Positions 1 through 5,931 of a DNA stretch of 7,347 bases are shown here, one piece after another. The stretch lies in contig JAIVHD010000023.1 in assembly GCA_020201235.1 (NCBI GenBank), positions 1 through 7,347 on the forward strand. The letters run 5' to 3'. A program made the translations under genes and the position numbers. The notes under the pieces are model-generated. The model was not told where the DNA came from. It saw only the letters and a program-made list of their open reading frames with translations, and did not search any database. The stretch is from Lysobacteraceae bacterium (lineage in GTDB: Bacteria; Pseudomonadota; Gammaproteobacteria; Xanthomonadales; Wenzhouxiangellaceae). Every line of letters begins with the position of its first letter. The stretch's first letter is position 1.

Positions 1-1503
1 GTTGAAATCATGGGCGATACCGCCGGTGAGCTGACCGACAGTTTCCAGCCGCTGGGCCTGGCGCAGTTGTTCTTCGGCCTTGCGCTGTCGGGTGATGTCG
101 CGGATATATACTGCCAGGCCGTCATCGTCGGGGTAGGCCGAGACTTCCAGCCAGACATCGAGCGGTTCGTAGTGCGTCACGAACGCCTTCGGTTGTCGGG
201 ATTCTACGACCTTGCGGTATTCGGTTTCGAGAACCGTGCCGCGGGTCTCAGGGAAGGTTGTCCAGATAACTTGGCCGATCATCTCGTCGCGGTTTCGGCC
301 GGCCAGTCTTTCACCGGCGGCATTGGCGTAGACTAATCGCCAGTCTCGATCGTATGCATAAAAAATGTCGGACATGTTTTCCAGCGTCTGCACCAGCCGT
401 GCCGACAATTCCCGTTTCGCGTGGATATCGACACAGGCGCCGAACCAGTGTTCGACCTTGTCGTCGCGATCCAGCATGGGTATGGCGCTGGTCTGAAACC
501 AGCGGTAATTGCCGTTGGCGTCGCGAATCCGGAATTCGAAACTGTAGGGAGTGCCGGTCTCGACCGAGCGTATCCACATGGCCAGCGTACGCTCCTGGTC
601 CTCGGGGTGAATGATCTTCAGCCATTGGTCGCCGAGCAATTCGCTTTGCTCGGCGGTGCCGGTGTAGTCGAGGACACGTTGATTGAGGAAATCGATCTGG
701 CCTTCGCTGTCGGCGTTCCAGACCAGCATGGGCATCGACTCGGCCATTTGTCGAAGCCGGGCGCGATGGTGTTCGGCCGAGGCCTCGGCGCGCTTGCGCG
801 CGTCAATGTCCTGAAAGGCACCCTGAGCGCCGGTGATGCGTCCAGACTCGTCGCGCACCGCCTCGCCGATGGCGCGCACCCAGCGCCGCTGGCCGGTGGC
901 GGTGAGCAATTCCCATTCCTCGTCCCAAGCGGTGCCTTGCTCGATGCACCGGCGGACGGCCTGGCGCACCTTGTCGCGGTATTCGGGTGCGCAGCGTTCG
1001 ATGGCCTCGTCGAGTGTCGGCGTATGGCCGGGTTCGACTTCGACAATGCGGGCGATTTCATCGGACCAGACAATCTGCTCGCTGTCGTGGACGTAGGACC
1101 ATGCGCCGAAACGGGCGATGCGGCCGGCCATGTCGAGCAGTTGACCCTGTTCATCGACTTTTTCACGGGTCCGGGACAGCCGGTGCCAGTGCTCGATCAG
1201 GAAAATGCCCAGTGCGGCGGTTACGGCAATGCCGAGGACACTCAGCGCGCGATTGGCGATGGCGTATCCGACAGGGATTGCGGGCGCGGGCGGGAACTGG
1301 ATCGCAAACGCCAGCGACCCTAGAAAAGTGCTGCCGAGGGTCAATGCGATGACCGTAGTCTTGCTGCGCGTCGGAATCGCCAGCAATACCACCAGAACAT
1401 ACAAGGTGGCGTGCGCAACGCCCAGGGGGACCAGCAGATCCACCGCGAAGGTTGTCAGCAATGCGACTACGGCGACACCGGTCCAGACTGAGCTCTGCTG
1501 CAT
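1..1503 (-). CDS. Membrane-bound multi-PAS sensor histidine kinase (3' end beyond window)
   Basis: Reading the minus strand from an ATG at 1503 gives 501 uninterrupted codons that run off the window edge. Residues about 5-105 hold four hydrophobic segments (roughly 8-28, 32-44, 50-68 and 85-104) and end in a basic/amphipathic linker, so the protein is predicted to sit in the inner membrane. Three PAS domains follow at about 122-240, 250-365 and 370-475. The first two close with typical PAC-type endings, and the second has the IHPEDQ and YRWF motifs of PAS_3 folds. The DHp H-box begins at about 484 (RLETVGQLTGGIAHDFN), with the phospho-acceptor His at 498. The HDFN form is typical of kinases that often carry a C-terminal receiver domain, but that part lies outside. 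An in-frame TGA lies 11 codons upstream of the ATG, which fixes the start at or after 1503; the ribosome site is weak. The gene is divergent from the cytochrome cluster. The signal sensed is unknown; a role in controlling the cluster is inference from position only. Confidence 0.93.
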   Translation of the reverse strand, partial: MQQSSVWTGVAVVALLTTFAVDLLVPLGVAHATLYVLVVLLAIPTRSKTTVIALTLGSTFLGSLAFAIQFPPAPAIPVGYAIANRALSVLGIAVTAALGIFLIEHWHRLSRTREKVDEQGQLLDMAGRIARFGAWSYVHDSEQIVWSDEIARIVEVEPGHTPTLDEAIERCAPEYRDKVRQAVRRCIEQGTAWDEEWELLTATGQRRWVRAIGEAVRDESGRITGAQGAFQDIDARKRAEASAEHHRARLRQMAESMPMLVWNADSEGQIDFLNQRVLDYTGTAEQSELLGDQWLKIIHPEDQERTLAMWIRSVETGTPYSFEFRIRDANGNYRWFQTSAIPMLDRDDKVEHWFGACVDIHAKRELSARLVQTLENMSDIFYAYDRDWRLVYANAAGERLAGRNRDEMIGQVIWTTFPETRGTVLETEYRKVVESRQPKAFVTHYEPLDVWLEVSAYPDDDGLAVYIRDITRQRKAEEQLRQAQRLETVGQLTGGIAHDFN

Positions 1504-1569
1504 GTTGCTACCGTAGCTGTGGGCAGATGGCCATCAAGGCTGCCAGTTCACTGCGCGCGTCACAATTTC

Positions 1570-1575
1570 ACTATA
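1570..1575 (-). promoter_or_regulatory. Candidate -10 element for the sensor kinase
   Basis: On the minus strand this reads TATAGT, five of six bases of the sigma-70 -10 consensus, about 67 nt before the kinase ATG. No good -35 hexamer is seen at 17 bp. The FNR-type palindrome lies roughly 47 bp upstream of the expected transcription start, so it could also affect this promoter. Confidence 0.25.
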
Positions 1576-1603
1576 GCTCATTTTGGTTACCGACTCGGGA
1601 AAA

Positions 1604-1617
1604 TTGATTTCGCTCAA
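1604..1617. promoter_or_regulatory. FNR/ANR-family binding site (predicted)
   Basis: The sequence TTGAT-TTCG-CTCAA matches the FNR/ANR consensus TTGAT-N4-ATCAA at 9 of 10 specified positions. It is nested in a perfect inverted repeat, AATTGA (1602-1607) and TCAATT (1614-1619). FNR-type regulators activate anaerobic respiratory genes, and the site lies 106 bp before a quinol dehydrogenase/decaheme cytochrome cluster, which fits that role. Its centre (1610.5) is about 44 bp upstream of the start expected from the -10-like element at 1643, close to class II spacing, and about 64 bp upstream of one expected from the TATATA at 1662, close to class I spacing. A DNR/NnrR- or Crp-like regulator could use the same motif. 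Confidence 0.55.
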
Positions 1618-1642
1618 TTAATCGACAGGGGGTTTGTGTGAG

Positions 1643-1667
1643 TATGACGTGAAATTATCCCTATATA
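1643..1667 (+). promoter_or_regulatory. Candidate -10 elements for the cytochrome operon
   Basis: Two -10-like hexamers lie downstream of the FNR-type box: TATGAC at 1643-1648 and TATATA at 1662-1667. Neither has a clear -35 hexamer at 16-18 bp, which would be normal for an activator-dependent promoter. The choice between them is undecided from sequence. Confidence 0.3.
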
Positions 1668-1723
1668 AGGCGGCCTTGATGATTCGAGACACAGCTGATG
1701 ACAGCCGGATTCAAGGATAAACG

Positions 1724-2323
1724 ATGGCAGATGAAAGCGGAAAACGCGGTATTTTTTTCCGGTTCGGGCGTTTCCTCACCCGGCCAAGTGCCACCTACGG
1801 TGCCGGTCTGCTACTGGTGGTCGGTGTCGTGGCCGGCGCGCTCGCCTGGCAGGGCTTCATGACCGTCGTCGATGTTTCGAGTTCCAACGAGTTCTGCAGT
1901 TCCTGCCATGAGATGGAGGCATTCGTCTTCCCCTATTACGAAAACGAAAGTGTGCATCACAACAATCGGTCCGGAGTCGTTGCCCAATGCAAGGACTGCC
2001 ACGTTCCGAAAGAATTTTTCCCAAAAATGCAGACCAAGATCAAGGCTTCGCTAGTCGAGGTCCCGGGTCACTTGACGGGCAGGATCGCGACCGAGCAAAG
2101 ATTCGAGGCGCACAAGCTCGAGATGGCGGAAGAGGTGTGGGCGCGCATGAAGGCCAATGATTCGAAACAATGCCGTAATTGTCACAAGTACGAAGCCATG
2201 TCAGCGGACTTGCAGGGCCGCTCGGCCCAACGACGTCATTCGGCCGAATACCGGGAAGCGACCGGCAAGACCTGTATCGATTGCCACAGGGGCGTCGCTC
2301 ACGAATTGCCGGCGGATCTGTAA
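1724..2323 (+). CDS. NapC/NirT/CymA-family tetraheme c-type cytochrome (quinol dehydrogenase)
   Basis: The 199-residue product is predicted to be anchored in the inner membrane and to oxidise quinol, passing electrons to periplasmic partners. It has a basic, short cytoplasmic N-terminus, one uncleaved transmembrane helix (about 25-45) and a periplasmic domain with four haem sites: CSSCH 58-62, CKDCH 89-93, CRNCH 150-154 and CIDCH 184-188. The first is followed by Glu-Met (M64), matching the CxxCHxM signature of this family, where Met can ligate haem 1. The stretch with HHNNRSGV (from 78) just before haem 2 and the FEAHKLEMAE stretch (127-136) are also family hallmarks. Its length matches NapC and CymA (about 190-200 residues) and lacks the C-terminal extension of TorC. 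The start is the ATG with AAGGA 6 nt upstream. It is the first gene of the cluster. Because MtrABC-type genes follow instead of napA or nirS, a CymA-like role in feeding an outer-membrane conduit is inferred; NapC or NirT remain possible names. Confidence 0.93.
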   Translation: MADESGKRGIFFRFGRFLTRPSATYGAGLLLVVGVVAGALAWQGFMTVVDVSSSNEFCSSCHEMEAFVFPYYENESVHHNNRSGVVAQCKDCHVPKEFFPKMQTKIKASLVEVPGHLTGRIATEQRFEAHKLEMAEEVWARMKANDSKQCRNCHKYEAMSADLQGRSAQRRHSAEYREATGKTCIDCHRGVAHELPADL

Positions 2324-2364
2324 ATGGACGATTCAAGTCGACTTGCGGGAATAGGAGAACCAAT

Positions 2365-4830
2365 ATGTTCAATATTGCAGGTTTAAACACAGCGCGCCAA
2401 TACAGCGCCATTTTTCTGGGGTTCATGCTTACCGTGCTCCCGGTACCGCAAGCTCTGAGCGCAGTTGATGAGGATGCTTCGAGATTCTTCGAAGGGGTTC
2501 CGGCCGAAATCATCGCCAAGTACAGCCCGACCGGAGATCTGCCATCCGATTTTACCGTGCAGATGTTTACGCCCCGGCCGAGACCTGCGCCCAAGGAGGT
2601 TTTCTCGATCATCACCGGTGCGACGCTGAGAGGCCAGGTGCGATCGGTCGTCGAGTTTCGTGTGGTCGATGAGTTCGGCTTTGGCATCGAAGGCTTCGAG
2701 CAGGGTGAGAATGTACAATTCAGCTTTACCGTTAACAAGTTGATCCCAGGCCGCAATGGTCTGACGGATAGCTGGCGAACCTACATGCGAGTGGCCGATG
2801 AAGGCGTGCCGCTGGCGTCCGCTGGAACCTACGACCAAGGCACGCTCGAAGACCTCGGCGACGGCAATTACCGGTTCACCTTTGCCGACGGTCTGACGAA
2901 TATTTCAGGGATGTCATACAATCCGATCCTGACCCATCGGGTTGGCATGGAAGTTCGCGACGTCGAGCTTTTCGGCGTTTCGGTTCCCGGTCGCGATACA
3001 ACCTTCGACATTCAGCCCTCGACCGGCTTAACGACCGGTATCCGTCAGCGCAAGATCATTACCCAGCAAGCCTGCTTGAGTTGTCATAGCGACGAAGAAT
3101 TTGCATTCCATGGCGGCGCACGCAGAGATGTGGACCAATGCGTGTCCTGTCACCAGCCATTCAGGACCGATATCGGCACCGGCAACACCATTGATTTCAC
3201 GGTGATGATCCACAAGATTCACACGGGTAACGGTCTCACGCAGCCATTCGCCTTGTGTGGCTTCGGTTGCGAGAATTTTGGCGCTCCGCCGACGAACTTC
3301 ACCAATGTCACGCATCCCCAGGACACGCGAAATTGCCGGACCTGCCACGATCCCGACAATCCCGAAACCCCGCAGGCCGATAACATCAGTAACGCACCGA
3401 CGGCTGCGGCCTGCGCTTCCTGCCACGATGATTTGGCGACCGATCGCTTGGGCTTGACCAACGCCAATTCCAATCACATCGGATTGGCGCAGCCGAACGA
3501 GACCTGTGCTGCATGCCATTCGGACGAGGGCTTGCTGACTGGCGCGCTGGATATTCACGTCATCGACAGCCAGGTTGCCGCCGAGACCTTCCAGTACAAC
3601 ATCCTGGGAGTCAGCAACGCCGGGGTCGGCCAGTCGCCGGTTGTGACCTTCTCGGTGACCAACCCGAGCGACAACGACCGGCCCTACGACATCGCCGGCG
3701 ATCCGCCGTTTACCGGCAGCGGCACCCGACTGGCCATGTCCTTTGCCTGGCCGAACACGGATTTCTCCAATGTCTCGAACAATTTTGGAACCGACATCAC
3801 CGGTCGGCCGGTTGGACAGCCGATCAGCATCACACTGGCCAACGGCAGCGGGGTATTGCCCCAAGGCGTATTCGACAACCTCGACGGCACCTACACGGTC
3901 GATACGATGGCGCTTTCCAACCCGCTGGTGATACCGAATACTGATCCACCTCTGGGCTCGGGTACGGTCGTGATCGAAGGTCATCCGGCTGCGGACTTCA
4001 ATCGGGACGGAAACTACACTGAAACCGTACCCGTGACCGATGCCACCCTCGCTTTCGCGATTACCGATGGCGCTCCGCAGCCGCGCCGGCAAGTCGTGGA
4101 AGTTGAGAAATGTCAGAACTGCCACTCGATCAACGATGGTCTGGCAATCCATGGCAACAACCGGTCGGATAATCCAGAGGCCTGTGCAGCCTGTCATAAC
4201 CCGAATGCAACCGACCTGTTCCGGCGACCGGTCGACCCCGACGGCACTTTCAATGGCGAAAACCTGGCGGCAGCCGATACGCTCGAAGACCGCACGGTCG
4301 ACTTTAAGTACATGATCCACGCCATCCATGCCGCCGACATTCGAGAGGAACCCTACTATGTCTATGGCTTTGGTTCGAACGTGTTCGACTTCAGCGAAGT
4401 CACCTACCCGCGTTCGTCGGCCGATTGCCTGGCCTGCCATGCCGAAGGAACCTACGAACTGCCGTTGGAAGGCGGCCGTCTGGCGACCACGGTGAGTTCC
4501 AGCGCCACGGTCAGCGCCGGTAGTCTATTCGGTGCCTCCGAGTACGCGCCCGACAACTTCGCGCCGTTCGATCCGACCGACGACAATAACTTCAGTGCCG
4601 AAGCTGCGGCCTGTGTCGCCTGTCATGATTCCGAACCTGCAGTAACGCACATGGCATCCCGAAGCGATAGCGGTTTCTCGTTCGGCAATGCATTCCTGCT
4701 GAATCCGGATCCGGTCAACAACCCCGATACCCAGGCGCTGATCGAGATGAGTCCGCGGGAAAACTGCGCGTTCTGCCACAGCGAGGACAGCTTCGTTCCG
4801 GTGAGTGAGGCGCACGGGTTGAGGAACTGA
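2365..4830 (+). CDS. OmcA/MtrC-family decaheme c-type cytochrome, predicted surface terminus of the conduit
   Basis: The 821-residue product has ten CxxCH sites in two groups of five: Cys 237, 259, 324, 350, 381 and Cys 583, 607, 688, 750, 801. Each pentahaem domain is preceded by a beta-rich, cysteine-poor domain (about 80-230 and 400-575), and both beta-domains carry a DGxY motif (166-169, 507-510). This beta/haem/beta/haem plan is that of MtrC, OmcA, MtrF and UndA, which sit on the cell surface and reduce metals or flavins. The family is usually about 650-750 residues, so this member is long. The start at 2365 is chosen because AGGAGA lies 6 nt upstream and a signal peptide follows (hydrophobic core about 14-30, predicted cut ALSA|VDED after residue 33). 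The reading frame continues open upstream to 2179, but that part overlaps the preceding gene and is not signal-like. The signal peptide has no lipobox Cys, unlike MtrC and OmcA. It lies 41 nt after the tetraheme gene. Confidence 0.92.
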   Translation: MFNIAGLNTARQYSAIFLGFMLTVLPVPQALSAVDEDASRFFEGVPAEIIAKYSPTGDLPSDFTVQMFTPRPRPAPKEVFSIITGATLRGQVRSVVEFRVVDEFGFGIEGFEQGENVQFSFTVNKLIPGRNGLTDSWRTYMRVADEGVPLASAGTYDQGTLEDLGDGNYRFTFADGLTNISGMSYNPILTHRVGMEVRDVELFGVSVPGRDTTFDIQPSTGLTTGIRQRKIITQQACLSCHSDEEFAFHGGARRDVDQCVSCHQPFRTDIGTGNTIDFTVMIHKIHTGNGLTQPFALCGFGCENFGAPPTNFTNVTHPQDTRNCRTCHDPDNPETPQADNISNAPTAAACASCHDDLATDRLGLTNANSNHIGLAQPNETCAACHSDEGLLTGALDIHVIDSQVAAETFQYNILGVSNAGVGQSPVVTFSVTNPSDNDRPYDIAGDPPFTGSGTRLAMSFAWPNTDFSNVSNNFGTDITGRPVGQPISITLANGSGVLPQGVFDNLDGTYTVDTMALSNPLVIPNTDPPLGSGTVVIEGHPAADFNRDGNYTETVPVTDATLAFAITDGAPQPRRQVVEVEKCQNCHSINDGLAIHGNNRSDNPEACAACHNPNATDLFRRPVDPDGTFNGENLAAADTLEDRTVDFKYMIHAIHAADIREEPYYVYGFGSNVFDFSEVTYPRSSADCLACHAEGTYELPLEGGRLATTVSSSATVSAGSLFGASEYAPDNFAPFDPTDDNNFSAEAAACVACHDSEPAVTHMASRSDSGFSFGNAFLLNPDPVNNPDTQALIEMSPRENCAFCHSEDSFVPVSEAHGLRN

Positions 4831-4951
4831 CCCTAACTGCACGAACATCGAATTCGCAACGCGCGAATCCGGCACGAAGATCCCCTGGCTTGTGGAATTT
4901 CGTTCAGCAGGCCAATTTGATCGACAATAAAAATGTCTGCGGGAGAGAAGA
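4831..4951 (+). other. 121-nt spacer between the two decaheme genes, with small hairpin
   Basis: This is the longest gap in the cluster. It holds one short perfect inverted repeat, ATTCGC (4852-4857) and GCGAAT (4863-4868), with a 5-nt loop and no following T-run, so it is not a convincing intrinsic terminator. An mRNA-stability or processing role is possible. The end of the gap contains the ribosome binding site for the next gene. No small gene is supported here. Confidence 0.5.
4941..4945 (+). promoter_or_regulatory. Ribosome binding site that favours a TTG start
   Basis: GGGAG followed by AGAAGA places a purine-rich Shine-Dalgarno sequence 6 nt before TTG at 4952. The first in-frame ATG (4997) has no comparable site and would give a signal peptide with no basic residues, so the TTG is preferred. 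Confidence 0.6.
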
Positions 4952-5911
4952 TTGGGTACTTGCCGGGGAAAGGTCGGACGCACGGGCGGGCGATTTATGA
5001 TGGTTGTTGGTCTGGCCATGCTGTCATGGGCCGGCTGGGCGGTTGATGAAGATGAGAGCCTGCCTGCCTACACCGACGGCGGTGCCGATACGTGCATGCG
5101 ATGTCACGGAGACGAGGATAGCGCGCATCTGATGGCTATTTTTGATGGGCCGCACGGTGTGATGGCCGATTCCCGGACGCCGTTCGGGGGTAGCCAGTGC
5201 GAGGCCTGTCACGGTCCCGGCGGCGACCATGCCGGCCGCGTCGGCTTTGGTCGCGAGCGGCCGCCGATGCCGGCATTTGGTCCCAATGCACCGTGGTCGG
5301 AACAGCGCGAGAACGAAATCTGCCTGGGCTGCCACCGCGAGTCGTCGCATCGTTTTTGGGAAGGCGGCACACACCAGCAGCAGGAAGTGGGTTGTGCCGA
5401 TTGTCATCAATCGCACACACGACGCGACCCGGTCACCGTGCAATCCACCCAGGCCAATATCTGTCTTGACTGTCACATCGAGCAGCGCGCCGAGGTCAAT
5501 CGCGCATTCGCCCACCCGATCCGGCACGGCGAAATGACCTGCACCGACTGTCACCAGCCGCATGGTGCGCCGAACGAGGCGATGTTGGCGAGTCCCACGA
5601 TCAACCAGAATTGTTTCAAGTGCCATGCCGAAAAGCGCGGACCGTTCCTTTGGGAACATGCCCCGGTCACCGAGGATTGCACGCTTTGCCATCGGACCCA
5701 TGGATCAAACAATCCAGGCTTGCTGACTCGCCGTGCACCGTTGTTGTGCCAGCAATGTCATTCAAGAGTCGGCCATCCGAGCATCGGCCGGACCGCCAAC
5801 GACCTGCCGTCCGGTTCACCGTCGAGCTTTCTGTTGTCAGGCAGCTGTCTGAGTTGTCATTCACAGGTTCACGGTTCAAATCATCCTTCGGGGGCCACTC
5901 TGAATCGCTAA
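4952..5911 (+). CDS. DmsE/MtrA-family decaheme c-type cytochrome
   Basis: The 319-residue product is a predicted periplasmic cytochrome that, as in MtrA and DmsE, would insert into an MtrB-type barrel and carry electrons through the outer membrane. Ten CxxCH sites are present: Cys 48, 83, 124, 148, 171, 197, 221, 243, 266 and 299. This is the right count, and the length is close to MtrA (about 330 residues). The closing stretch with CLSCHSQVHGSNHPSG (299-314) is a hallmark of this family. Starting at TTG 4952 gives a signal peptide with a basic n-region (RGKVGR, residues 5-10), a hydrophobic core (about 15-29) and a cut after AGWA (residue 30). ATG at 4997 is the alternative but leaves no basic n-region. 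The barrel gene follows after 20 nt, which supports formation of an MtrAB-like complex. DmsE of extracellular DMSO respiration and MtrA of metal reduction cannot be told apart here, because no reductase gene is in view. Confidence 0.94.
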   Translation: MGTCRGKVGRTGGRFMMVVGLAMLSWAGWAVDEDESLPAYTDGGADTCMRCHGDEDSAHLMAIFDGPHGVMADSRTPFGGSQCEACHGPGGDHAGRVGFGRERPPMPAFGPNAPWSEQRENEICLGCHRESSHRFWEGGTHQQQEVGCADCHQSHTRRDPVTVQSTQANICLDCHIEQRAEVNRAFAHPIRHGEMTCTDCHQPHGAPNEAMLASPTINQNCFKCHAEKRGPFLWEHAPVTEDCTLCHRTHGSNNPGLLTRRAPLLCQQCHSRVGHPSIGRTANDLPSGSPSSFLLSGSCLSCHSQVHGSNHPSGATLNR

Positions 5912-5931
5912 GGGTTTGTGGAGAGTCCGTT

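Larger units (their letters stand above)
1504..1723. promoter_or_regulatory. Divergent intergenic control region
   Basis: This 220-bp stretch separates the minus-strand kinase from the plus-strand cytochrome cluster and contains no credible gene. It is visibly more AT-rich (about 1560-1670) than the flanking coding DNA, as expected of a promoter region. It holds an FNR-type palindrome, -10-like hexamers in both directions and the ribosome binding site of the tetraheme cytochrome gene (AAGGA at 1713-1717, 6 nt before the ATG). Promoter activity in either direction is inferred, not shown. Confidence 0.75.

Noticed and set aside
421..1323. 300-codon plus-strand open frame
   Set aside because: It is antisense to the PAS kinase, whose minus-strand translation shows clear TM segments, PAS motifs and an H-box; the plus-strand product shows no recognisable domain.
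1635..1655. CRP-like TGTGA followed by CGTGA
   Set aside because: The second half is not TCACA, so there is no palindrome; only one half-site matches.
2179..2364. Upstream extension of the OmcA/MtrC-like frame
   Set aside because: It overlaps the tetraheme gene by 145 nt and lacks a signal-like sequence, while ATG 2365 has a good ribosome site and a signal peptide.
3028..4440. 470-codon minus-strand open frame opposite the decaheme gene
   Set aside because: The plus strand encodes ten CxxCH sites and family architecture here; the antisense product has no recognisable motif and is a by-product of codon bias.
4852..4868. Hairpin as an intrinsic terminator after the first decaheme gene
   Set aside because: The stem is only 6 bp and no T-run follows; a terminator would also split an otherwise coherent cluster.
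4917..4930. Second FNR-like box, TTGAT-CGAC-AATAA
   Set aside because: It is only 8/10, with a poor right half-site, and lies so close to the TTG start that activating spacing would put the transcription start inside the coding region.
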